NCBI GenBank assembly: GCA_946479115.1
Contig: CAMLED010000018.1
Span: 1-13,836 of the forward strand
Direction: 5' to 3'
Source of the DNA: an uncultured Candidatus Saccharibacteria bacterium
GTDB taxonomy: Bacteria; Patescibacteria; Saccharimonadia; Saccharimonadales; UBA6022
DNA length: 13,836 nt
Position numbers and translations under genes: made by a program. The notes beneath the pieces were generated by a model that had not been told where the DNA came from, did no database searches, and worked only from the letters and a program-made list of their open reading frames with translations. How positions within the stretch are numbered: the first letter of the stretch is position 1; each line of letters starts with the position of its first letter. Positions 1-5,365 of the stretch are shown here, piece after piece.

Positions 1-15
1 ATCCGGTCGAGTCCG

Positions 16-55
16 CCAAGAAAAAAGCTTACCGTTTGGTGAGCTTTTTTCTTGG
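16..55. terminator. Bidirectional intrinsic terminator
   Basis: An 18-base arm at 16-33 pairs with 38-55 around a GTTT loop, with one T-G wobble and no other mismatch. Each arm carries an A6 or T6 run, so the hairpin can end transcription on either strand. It probably closes a gene left of the window and insulates the promoter at 116-144. Confidence 0.85.
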
Positions 56-115
56 TCACGAGTAGATTGGATGTGTATCGGCTAGGCGATTCTAACTAGC
101 ATTTTCGTATGCTTA

Positions 116-144
116 TTGACTTTATTAGTAATTATTGTTATAAT
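116..144 (+). promoter_or_regulatory. Sigma70-type promoter of the orphan gene
   Basis: TTGACT (116-121) and a perfect TATAAT (139-144) are separated by exactly 17 bases. This is the only promoter in the window with near-consensus boxes at both positions. The predicted start near 151 gives a leader of about 64 bases. In that leader GAGGG (166-170) can pair with CCCTC (182-186), or GGGTT (168-172) with AACCC (189-193). The two pairings exclude each other. Confidence 0.8.
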
Positions 145-214
145 ATATTTATCATTTTACCCACCGAGGGTTTGTGAAGTTCCCTCTTAACCCGTCGAAA
201 CTACCGGAGGAATT

Positions 215-547
215 TTGGAAATTGAAAAGTCGAGGTACACGACTATCACCTGCTCAATCTCTCTCTCGCAAGAAGAGAAGTTCACTTTCAAGCGTTCACC
301 ATGGACACGAACACGCCAGGTAGACAAGTTGAGGATCGAACGTGATCACTTCAAGATGTTCTATCACGACAAGCGTGGCACGTTAAGGTCGATCAGCCGA
401 GATAGCTATCCGCAAAATATCCATTTCTTCGACTTCAATGACGTACCCAACATGCCAGACTATCTCAGGAGCACTATCGAAAAAATGATGGTCGAATTGC
501 GCGAAGAATATCGCATCGCAAACCCGCCCAGCGGCATGCTTTTCTAA
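215..547 (+). CDS. Hypothetical protein, 110 residues, TTG start
   Basis: I do not recognise this protein. It is small, highly charged and probably soluble, with no signal peptide or membrane segment and one cysteine near residue 13. The middle is rich in R, K, D, H and F. Residues around 80-100 look helical (MPDYLRSTIEKMMVELREE), and the last residues, NPPSGMLF, look disordered. The TTG start is chosen because GGAGGA lies at 206-211, three bases before it. No in-frame ATG fits better, since the ATG at 301 is out of frame. A strong consensus promoter precedes the gene and a terminator follows at 677-705, so it is a single-gene unit. A role cannot be assigned. The strong promoter suggests it is well expressed. 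Confidence 0.75.
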   Translation: MEIEKSRYTTITCSISLSQEEKFTFKRSPWTRTRQVDKLRIERDHFKMFYHDKRGTLRSISRDSYPQNIHFFDFNDVPNMPDYLRSTIEKMMVELREEYRIANPPSGMLF

Positions 548-573
548 GGTTAAGTAGAACACCCAGTATAATC

Positions 574-625
574 ACCCCGCTCAGTGCGGATAACCTCTAC
601 GTGAGGATCCTGCTGATAGCGGGGT
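574..625 (+). other. Structured RNA hairpin downstream of the orphan gene
   Basis: ACCCCGCT (574-581) pairs with AGCGGGGT (618-625). Inside it CAG pairs with CTG (582-584/613-615), GGAT with ATCC (588-591/607-610), and CCTC with GAGG (594-597/603-606), with small internal loops and a TACGT apical loop. There is no clear T run after it, so it is not a classic terminator. It may be a 3' UTR stabiliser, a processing site or part of a small RNA ending at the 677-705 terminator. I could not match it to a known riboswitch class. Confidence 0.55.
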
Positions 626-676
626 TCTTACATATCAAGAAGGAAATAGTTCCGCGCCCGAGCAACTACGACCGAC

Positions 677-705
677 AAAAATACCATCGACCAATGGTAT
701 TTTTT
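677..705. terminator. Intrinsic terminator
   Basis: AAAAATACCAT (677-687) pairs perfectly with ATGGTATTTTT (694-704) around a 6-base loop, followed by another T. It works in the plus direction for the 215-547 gene and could also act on minus-strand transcripts. Confidence 0.8.
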
Positions 706-721
706 CTTGGTGGTTATCGTC

Positions 722-730
722 TGTTATCAT
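722..730 (+). promoter_or_regulatory. Extended -10 promoter of the DoxX-like gene
   Basis: TGT followed by TATCAT (725-730) fits an extended -10 element, and no good -35 is seen. Seven bases separate it from the ATG at 738 and there is no Shine-Dalgarno sequence. Transcription would therefore start at or one base before the start codon, giving a leaderless mRNA. Confidence 0.5.
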
Positions 731-737
731 AGTACTT

Positions 738-1208
738 ATGGTAAAAAAGAAAATTGACTACGCTCATCTTGATTTAAAAATGATCGCCTTCTTTCGACGA
801 GCGTTTATACCTGTCGCCCGCGTTTCAATTTTCCTTATATTCTTTTGGTTTGGGCTGATTAAGCTACTTGGACTCAGTCCGGCCGGACCCCTGGCTGAAG
901 CCCTGACCGCCCGAACTGTTGGCCTGCAATATTTTGACGTATTATTCATAACCCTGTCGGTTGTTGAATGCCTGATTGGGATTTTATTCCTATTCCCAAA
1001 AATGACCCGCATCGTCATCCCCCTTCTTTTAGCTCATATGGTACTGGTATGCTCACCTCTCTTGCTGGTGCCAGAACTCACCTGGCAATCTCCCTTCGTA
1101 CCAACTCTTGAAGGTCAGTACATTTTAAAGAACGCTGTTGTCGTAGCGGTTGCCATTGGTATCGCCGCCTCGGCCCAGCCACTCCACACAAAAAAGAAGA
1201 CTCCTTAG
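738..1208 (+). CDS. DoxX/DUF417-like four-helix membrane protein
   Basis: The 156-residue protein has four likely membrane helices near residues 22-44, 63-86, 90-111 and 126-146, with a basic N terminus (MVKKK) and C terminus (KKKTP). Length and topology fit the DoxX and YkgB/DUF417 families. The loop FVPTLEGQYILKN before the last helix resembles the P-x-x-EG-x-(F/Y)-(V/I)-L-K motif of that group. DoxX-type proteins are linked to quinone or thiol redox functions and, in mycobacteria, to a membrane complex with superoxide dismutase. The role here is unknown. The gene is convergent with sodA, and its last codons and stop lie inside the shared terminator hairpin. The family assignment is from memory of motifs and could be wrong. 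The membrane topology is more secure. Confidence 0.6.
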   Translation: MVKKKIDYAHLDLKMIAFFRRAFIPVARVSIFLIFFWFGLIKLLGLSPAGPLAEALTARTVGLQYFDVLFITLSVVECLIGILFLFPKMTRIVIPLLLAHMVLVCSPLLLVPELTWQSPFVPTLEGQYILKNAVVVAVAIGIAASAQPLHTKKKTP

Positions 1209-1220
1209 GAGCCTTCTTTT
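1192..1220. terminator. Shared convergent terminator overlapping a coding end
   Basis: AAAAGAAG (1192-1199) pairs with CTTCTTTT (1213-1220) and CTCC (1201-1204) with GGAG (1208-1211). There is one A-C mismatch and a three-base loop. The left arm encodes the final lysines of the DoxX-like protein, and its TAG stop covers the end of the loop and the first base of the right arm. The hairpin also lies just past the sodA stop on the minus strand, so it serves both units. Confidence 0.8.
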
Positions 1221-1230
1221 AAAATGTGGT

Positions 1231-1827
1231 TTACTTTGTTTCGTAACGCTGCTGAACCGTTTCCCAGTTCACGACGTTCCACCACGCTTTGACATAATCA
1301 TCGCGCTTGTTCTTATAGTCGAGATAGTACGCGTGCTCCCAAACATCAAGTCCGAGGAGTGGTGCTGCCTGGCCCTGCATAATCGGAGTATCTTGGTTAG
1401 CTGTCGTAATAATTTCCATATCCGGCTGTAGCCATGCCCAACCGCTTCCGAAAACCCCGAGTGACTTGGCGGTAAATTCATCAACAAAAGCCTGGAAACT
1501 ACCATATCGTTCAGTCAGTTTCTGGGCTAACTCACCAGTCGGCTCACCACCACCATCCGGTGACATCCACTGCCAGAATAGACTGTGGTTATAATGACCA
1601 CCACCGTGATTACGAATTGCCGTCTGAACAGATTCAGGCAGACTAGAAAGGTCACTTAGCATACTGTCGAGTGCGCGTTCTCGTAGAGCCGGAGCGCTAT
1701 CAATCGCGGCGTTTAACTTATCGACATATGCCTGGTGATGCTTATCGTGATGAAGCTGCATAATCGTTGGGCTGATATAATTCCCTAATTGGTCATATCC
1801 ATAGGGTAAATCTGGAACTGTATACAT
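1231..1827 (-). CDS. sodA: Superoxide dismutase, Mn-type of the Fe/Mn family
   Basis: This enzyme dismutates superoxide to oxygen and hydrogen peroxide. All four metal ligands are visible: H26 in LHHDKHH, H81 in GGGHYNHSLFW, and D161 and H165 in DVWEHAYYLDY. The second-sphere residues H30 and Y34 are also present. G77 together with Gln145 in the ANQDTP segment is the pattern of manganese rather than iron enzymes, although cambialistic activity cannot be excluded. The length of 198 residues is normal. There is no signal peptide, so it should be cytoplasmic. The ATG follows GGAGG by 5 bases. The gene starts 27 bases after the foldase stop, so it is probably the third gene of the PH-foldase-sodA operon. 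Confidence 0.95.
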   Translation of the reverse strand: MYTVPDLPYGYDQLGNYISPTIMQLHHDKHHQAYVDKLNAAIDSAPALRERALDSMLSDLSSLPESVQTAIRNHGGGHYNHSLFWQWMSPDGGGEPTGELAQKLTERYGSFQAFVDEFTAKSLGVFGSGWAWLQPDMEIITTANQDTPIMQGQAAPLLGLDVWEHAYYLDYKNKRDDYVKAWWNVVNWETVQQRYETK

Positions 1828-1854
1828 AGCTGCCTCCGTTGGTTAAATTAACTG

Positions 1855-2907
1855 TTACGACGCGTCACTATCGTCAGCGATCTTGATGTATTCTTTGATC
1901 TTGCCATCTTTTTTGAGTGACTCAAGTCGATGGTTAAACTCAGTCAGTGGGATACGTAGATAGACATAACTTACCTGTGTCGCAGTCTTCTCGAGCTGTT
2001 TAACAAAGTAATAGCCGTCGCCAGTTGCAGTACGGATTGGTGACGAGACACCGCCCTTGGCTAAATTGATTGCTGCTGCCGTTAAACCACCATCTTGATT
2101 CATAAGTGGCACGAGTCCTGACTGAACAGTCGTCACCTTGGCTGCACCTTCGCCCCCAAGAGCAGTCGCAAGCACCCCAAAGTCCATAGCTGGATCCTTC
2201 TGTAGTAATGCCGTTGCTTTTTCTTGCTGCTGTTTGGCTTGTGTATCAATCGCATAGGCAACATCTTGGCGAATTAACCTATTCTTGGTGTCCTGACGAT
2301 ATTCACTTGGTGTCCATCCAAGAATATTAAGCGCTGAGGCGTCATACGTCTCCTGGGAGATACGTCCGGTTGAAGTATTACGGTCTTCATCAGTCACACG
2401 ATCAATTCGGTCCTGGGTGACAGAAATCTTTAGCTCACGCGCTAATTTAGCAGCATAAGCGTTACCAATCGCGATATCCATCGATTTACGCTTGATGTGA
2501 TCGTTTTGACGTTGGCCATTCTTATCCTGCAAGTTCACCTGCTCACTTTGACGAAGATAATGTGCTGAGCTGTTGTAGTACATCAAATAATCACCGTACG
2601 GTACAGATTCTTGATCGACAGATGCCACTGGTAGCGGCACAACACGAGTTACTCGGTAAAAGAACGTGCTAGTATTCTGAACAGAATAGAGTTGCCACCA
2701 GCCAACAAGTAGGATCAACAAGAAGGCAACAAGTGTAATAACAATCGTCGTAAATACCAGACGATGGCGTGCATACTGCATTGGATACTTAAACCGGCGG
2801 CCACCGGCCAAGATGCGCTCACGATGTTCCGCAACCGTTTCATTCGTGATGCGTGACGGCACAGTCTTTTCGACGGCCTGACGCTTTCTAAGCGATAATT
2901 TCTTCAT
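1855..2907 (-). CDS. Membrane-anchored SurA/PrsA-like foldase
   Basis: The 350-residue protein has a basic cytoplasmic N terminus of about 48 residues, one membrane helix near 50-72, and a large extracytoplasmic part. After the helix there is a helical region like the SurA N-terminal chaperone domain (residues about 95-215). A parvulin-like stretch (about 225-320) follows, containing DFGVLATALGG, GLVPLMNQDGG and GGVSSPIRTATGDGYYFVK. The usual opening strand with catalytic His (A-x-HILI) is absent before that stretch. A similar strand, VSYVYLRI, comes after it and lacks the His. The domain may be inactive as an isomerase and act only as a holdase. The start overlaps the end of the PH-domain gene by 20 bases, with GGGAG three bases before the ATG, which suggests translational coupling. 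A likely job is to assist folding of exported proteins. Confidence 0.65.
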   Translation of the reverse strand: MKKLSLRKRQAVEKTVPSRITNETVAEHRERILAGGRRFKYPMQYARHRLVFTTIVITLVAFLLILLVGWWQLYSVQNTSTFFYRVTRVVPLPVASVDQESVPYGDYLMYYNSSAHYLRQSEQVNLQDKNGQRQNDHIKRKSMDIAIGNAYAAKLARELKISVTQDRIDRVTDEDRNTSTGRISQETYDASALNILGWTPSEYRQDTKNRLIRQDVAYAIDTQAKQQQEKATALLQKDPAMDFGVLATALGGEGAAKVTTVQSGLVPLMNQDGGLTAAAINLAKGGVSSPIRTATGDGYYFVKQLEKTATQVSYVYLRIPLTEFNHRLESLKKDGKIKEYIKIADDSDAS

Positions 2908-3430
2908 ATTCTCCCTGTTTATGATCGGCTATGGCAGCCGATACGGCGTCCTGTAACTTGTTATAGATCTGGTCTGGATGAGCGACATTATGAATCACAA
3001 GATCGCCCACAAATGTTTGAATAACGATGGTACCGAAATCAAACATTTCACCGCTAAACCCAGGTACATTATAGCTTATGTTCTGAATCTTTGATAGTCG
3101 CAGCTCGACCACATCCTTGCCAAAGAAGCCTCGTTGCGTAATCTGGCGAATACGCTGATCAGTCACGATATAGACCGTAAAATACCACATCAAGTAGTGA
3201 TATGAGAACAGGATAAGCCCAAGCAGTAAGCCTCCGATTGGCAGTAAGAAAAGTTCAAGATTCGACTGCCAAATAAGTGGTGGGATTGATGAGAGTACAA
3301 ATGGCACGAGCAAAAGATAAAACCCTTTGCGCATTGCAATAATATGACGACGGAAGACGAATAAAAGCTCTTCCCCATCCCGCTGGCCATCGAAATCAAG
3401 TTGTTCAGTCTGTTTATTTTTTTTGTTCAT
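2888..3430 (-). CDS. PH-domain-containing membrane protein
   Basis: The 180-residue protein has a hydrophilic N terminus with the stretch ELLFVFRRH (about 21-29), two adjacent membrane helices near 36-54 and 59-82, and a bacterial PH (YdbS/YdbT-like, bPH2) domain from about 83 to 165. The marker segment is TVYIVTDQRIRQITQRGFFGK, followed by the alternating strands of the domain. Such proteins are common in Saccharibacteria and Gram-positive bacteria and have no settled biochemical role. It is the first gene of an operon with the foldase (20-base overlap) and sodA. No Shine-Dalgarno sequence lies before the ATG, but a TATACT box ends six bases upstream, so the mRNA may be leaderless. Confidence 0.8.
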   Translation of the reverse strand: MNKKNKQTEQLDFDGQRDGEELLFVFRRHIIAMRKGFYLLLVPFVLSSIPPLIWQSNLELFLLPIGGLLLGLILFSYHYLMWYFTVYIVTDQRIRQITQRGFFGKDVVELRLSKIQNISYNVPGFSGEMFDFGTIVIQTFVGDLVIHNVAHPDQIYNKLQDAVSAAIADHKQGEYEEIIA

Positions 3431-3436
3431 ATGATT

Positions 3437-3442
3437 AGTATA
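3437..3442 (-). promoter_or_regulatory. -10 box of the PH-foldase-sodA operon
   Basis: Read on the minus strand, this is TATACT with exactly six bases before the ATG at 3430. That places the expected start of transcription on the A of ATG. No -35 is convincing, since TTTACA at 3463-3468 is 20 bases away. Confidence 0.5.
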
Positions 3443-3483
3443 CTACGAGATGAAAAAAGCGTTGTAAAGTGCACTAATGAGAT

Positions 3484-3549
3484 TAGGGCGAGCGGTCGCT
3501 TTGCTCCCTATTTCCGTTTATTTGTAGAAAAATGTAAACACTTTTCTAC
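3484..3549. other. Intergenic region with two hairpins
   Basis: TAGGG (3484-3488) pairs with CCCTA (3506-3510), with AGCG/CGCT (3491-3494/3497-3500) inside. A second hairpin pairs GTAGAAAA (3524-3531) with TTTTCTAC (3542-3549). No gene is visible in the 3431-3572 gap. The second hairpin could be a back-up terminator after the tRNA on the minus strand. Confidence 0.4.
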
Positions 3550-3572
3550 TACACTGCACTTGATGAATCTAT

Positions 3573-3612
3573 CAAAGTAATAGCCAGACAAGAATGTCTG
3601 GCTATTACTTTG
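3573..3612 (-). terminator. Strong hairpin at the 3' end of tRNA-Arg
   Basis: The arms 3573-3590 and 3595-3612 pair perfectly over 18 bases around an AGAA loop. On the minus strand the hairpin begins inside the encoded CCA end of the tRNA. The 3' arm ends in ACTTTG and has no long T run, so it may be a terminator, a processing signal or both. Confidence 0.65.
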
Positions 3613-3687
3613 GTGCCCCGGGCAGGAGTCGAACCTGCAACCATATCCTTAGGACGGATCTACTCTATCCAGTTGAGCTACCGAGGC
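3611..3687 (-). tRNA. tRNA-Arg, anticodon CCU, with encoded CCA
   Basis: A 77-base cloverleaf reads on the minus strand. The acceptor stem GCCTCGG pairs with CCGGGGC, with one T-G wobble. The D stem is GCTC/GAGT. The anticodon loop GTCCTAA carries CCT, which reads the AGG arginine codon. The T arm is GCAGG-TTCGACT-CCTGC. A73 is followed by CCA in the DNA. The 27-43 pair is a G-A mismatch, which from memory also occurs in other bacterial tRNA-Arg(CCU). Confidence 0.95.
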
Positions 3688-3696
3688 ATCAGTAAC

Positions 3697-3702
3697 ATTA
3701 TA
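3697..3702 (-). promoter_or_regulatory. -10 box of the tRNA-Arg gene
   Basis: This is a perfect TATAAT on the minus strand, nine bases before the first base of the tRNA, so the leader would be only two or three bases. No clear -35 is seen at the expected place (3720-3725). Confidence 0.55.
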
Positions 3703-3731
3703 ACCTGCAAATATATTCTGTACTCCATACA

Positions 3732-3747
3732 TCAACTGGATAGAGTA
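3732..3747 (+). repeat. Inverted 16-base copy of the tRNA-Arg D arm
   Basis: These 16 bases are an exact reverse complement of 3661-3676, which is the D-arm part of tRNA-Arg. The match stops abruptly on both sides. If the TATAAT at 3697-3702 is the tRNA promoter, this copy lies upstream of the transcript. Confidence 0.85.
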
Positions 3748-3778
3748 TTACTGAATACTATTTTTCGCTTCGCTCAGG

Positions 3779-3796
3779 CAGTTGAACTAGCGAGGC
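3779..3796 (-). pseudogene. Degenerate 5' fragment of tRNA-Arg
   Basis: Sixteen of 18 bases match the first 18 bases of the tRNA at 3670-3687, in the same orientation. The similarity fades on both sides. The rest of the cloverleaf is missing, so this looks like a remnant of a duplicated tRNA gene, or part of a rearranged copy together with 3732-3747. Confidence 0.6.
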
Positions 3797-3813
3797 GTAC
3801 CGTTATTGTAACA

Positions 3814-3847
3814 CGAAAACAACAGCGGTCGCACGCTGTTGTTTTCG
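3814..3847 (-). terminator. Terminator of ndk
   Basis: The arms 3814-3827 and 3834-3847 pair perfectly over 14 bases around a six-base loop, 18 bases past the ndk stop. The 3' arm on the minus strand is T-rich (TGTTGTTTTCG). The hairpin is symmetric enough to act on the plus strand too. Confidence 0.75.
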
Positions 3848-3865
3848 AGCAATCAGAGATAGCTA

Positions 3866-4372
3866 TTAGCGCGTAAACTTCTCGTGCAACACTGTGTAAT
3901 CATACAGTTCATCTTTAGAGAACCAGTGTGGAATTTCCTGCTTGGCATCCGCAAGATCGCCAGAAGCATGAATCAAGTTTGGAATACCCTTGTTGTGTTC
4001 ATCACCGTAGCCGTAGCTCATGTGTGAGAAATCACCACGAATTGTACCTGGCGCAGATGATTTCGGTTCAGTTGTGCCAACTAATTTACGGACCAATTCA
4101 ACCGCTTCAACGCCTTCAAGTACCATAGCGATCACTGGACCCTGGTTCATCATGTCGAGCACATTATTAAATGTCTCTTCACCACGGCGAGTAATCACCT
4201 GTCCAATTTCTTCGTAGTGCTTGTAGTAGTGTTCACGATCAGGTGCGACCATCTTGGTTGCAATAATCTTAAGACCAACGCGTTCAAAACGAGTTAAAAT
4301 CTCGCCCACGATACCACGCTGCATCGCATCAGGTTTAAATACAATTAATGTTTGTTGAACTTTGCTATCCAT
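3866..4372 (-). CDS. ndk: Nucleoside diphosphate kinase
   Basis: This enzyme transfers the gamma phosphate of ATP to other nucleoside diphosphates through a phospho-histidine. The catalytic His is H135 in NLIHASGDLADAKQEI. The N terminus, TLIVFKPDAMQRG, holds the conserved FKPD segment, and the glycine-rich GTIRGDF (109-115) precedes the active site. The protein has 168 residues, whereas most bacterial forms have about 135-155. The extra residues lie mainly around 54-66 and in HMSYGYGDEHNKG (117-129), just before the catalytic segment. GGAG stands four bases before the ATG. It is a single-gene unit, divergent from the recombinase and closed by a terminator. Confidence 0.95.
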   Translation of the reverse strand: MDSKVQQTLIVFKPDAMQRGIVGEILTRFERVGLKIIATKMVAPDREHYYKHYEEIGQVITRRGEETFNNVLDMMNQGPVIAMVLEGVEAVELVRKLVGTTEPKSSAPGTIRGDFSHMSYGYGDEHNKGIPNLIHASGDLADAKQEIPHWFSKDELYDYTVLHEKFTR

Positions 4373-4407
4373 ATCACTCCATTCGGTGTTATTACTTCTT
4401 GGTCCAT

Positions 4408-4413
4408 ATTATA
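4408..4413 (-). promoter_or_regulatory. -10 box of ndk
   Basis: A perfect TATAAT on the minus strand lies 35 bases before the ndk ATG, giving a leader of about 28 bases with GGAG near its end. The -35 position is poor. It overlaps the candidate -35 of the divergent recombinase promoter. Confidence 0.5.
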
Positions 4414-4438
4414 CATCATCGCTAATTTACGCTATGCT
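4410..4438 (+). promoter_or_regulatory. Promoter of the Xer recombinase
   Basis: TATACA (4410-4415) and TATGCT (4433-4438) are 17 bases apart. The -10 ends six bases before the ATG at 4445, so transcription is predicted to begin on the start codon. AGGA (4439-4442) is only two bases from the ATG, too close to act as a ribosome binding site. Confidence 0.5.
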
Positions 4439-4444
4439 AGGACC

Positions 4445-5359
4445 ATGTATGTATCAGAACTCTTGCACGACTTCATCGAGCATCTTGAAGTTGAGGGTGG
4501 CCGTTCCGCTAAAACTGCCGAAAACTACGCCCTGTATTTAGAGCGATTTGTTGAATTTACAGATGACATTACTGTTGATAAAATTACATCTGAGATTGTT
4601 CGTAAGTATCGACTATGGCTTAATCGTTACAAAAATAACAACGATGACGAACTGGCGACTATCACCCAAAGCTACCACTTAATTGCTCTCCGTGGCTTTC
4701 TAACCTATCTGTCTAAACGAGATATCCCAAGCCTTAGTCCAGAAAAAATCGAGTTACCTAAAATCACTCGAAAACAAGTCACCTTCCTTCATTACGACGA
4801 AGTAGCGCGCATGCTCGACGGGATATCACTGGATGATGAAACTGGTCTACGCGACCGTGCGATCGTTGAACTGCTATTTTCTAGCGGCCTCCGTGTCTCA
4901 GAACTCGTTAACTTAAACCGCGATCACGTTAATACCAAACGCCGTGAATTTATGGTACGAGGAAAAGGTCAAAAAGATCGCCCGGTTTTTATTGGCGAGG
5001 CCGCTGCAAGCCGAGTGGAAGACTACCTCGCTGCCCGCATAGACAACTTGCCACCACTTTTTTTAAGCTATAGCCGTAACAATACAGCAACAACAAGCGG
5101 CGATTATCGTCGGTTGAGTACACGGAGCATTCAACGCATCATCACTAAATACGCCAAGCTCGCAGGTATTACAAAGCACGTTAGCCCACATACTATGCGC
5201 CATAGTTTTGCCACCGACCTTCTAATGAACGGTGCCGATCTTCGTAGCGTTCAAGTCATGCTTGGTCACAGTAATATTAGTACTACGCAGGTATATACCC
5301 ACGTGACCGATGAACACCTTCGTGAAGTCTACGAAAAATTCCATAGTGACACCGAGTAA
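4445..5359 (+). CDS. Tyrosine recombinase, XerC/XerD type
   Basis: The 304-residue protein has the usual Xer length. The N-terminal SAM-like core-binding domain covers about residues 3-92 and the catalytic domain about 110-300. All active-site residues are present: R150 (SGLRVSEL), K174 (RGKGQKD), H249 and R252 (HTMRH), H275 (LGHSNIS) and Y284 (VYTHV). The likely job is resolving chromosome dimers at a dif site. It may work alone if no second Xer exists, which this window cannot show. I chose the ATG at 4445 because the family-like sequence begins there. A longer reading from 4352 would run through the ndk start and its promoter. Its 3' end is six bases from the convergent minor pilin gene, with no terminator between them. 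Confidence 0.92.
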   Translation: MYVSELLHDFIEHLEVEGGRSAKTAENYALYLERFVEFTDDITVDKITSEIVRKYRLWLNRYKNNNDDELATITQSYHLIALRGFLTYLSKRDIPSLSPEKIELPKITRKQVTFLHYDEVARMLDGISLDDETGLRDRAIVELLFSSGLRVSELVNLNRDHVNTKRREFMVRGKGQKDRPVFIGEAAASRVEDYLAARIDNLPPLFLSYSRNNTATTSGDYRRLSTRSIQRIITKYAKLAGITKHVSPHTMRHSFATDLLMNGADLRSVQVMLGHSNISTTQVYTHVTDEHLREVYEKFHSDTE

Positions 5360-5365
5360 ATTACC

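Noticed and set aside
567..572. TATAAT as a promoter for a small RNA
   Set aside because: There is no -35 and no TG extension, and the predicted start at about 579 would fall inside the first arm of the hairpin it should produce.
3610..3876. Plus-strand open frame of 88 codons
   Set aside because: It reads antisense through the tRNA and begins MVPRAGVEPATIS, a familiar artefact of translating tRNA complements. It then runs over the ndk terminator.
4352..4444. Longer N terminus for the Xer recombinase
   Set aside because: These 31 codons overlap the ndk start and both promoters and are unlike the family. The ATG at 4445 gives the normal length.
3670..5359. Integrated element bounded by the tRNA and carried by the Xer gene
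   Set aside because: The tRNA fragments are only about 100 bases apart and one is inverted. The gene between tRNA and recombinase is housekeeping ndk, and the recombinase looks like a normal Xer protein.
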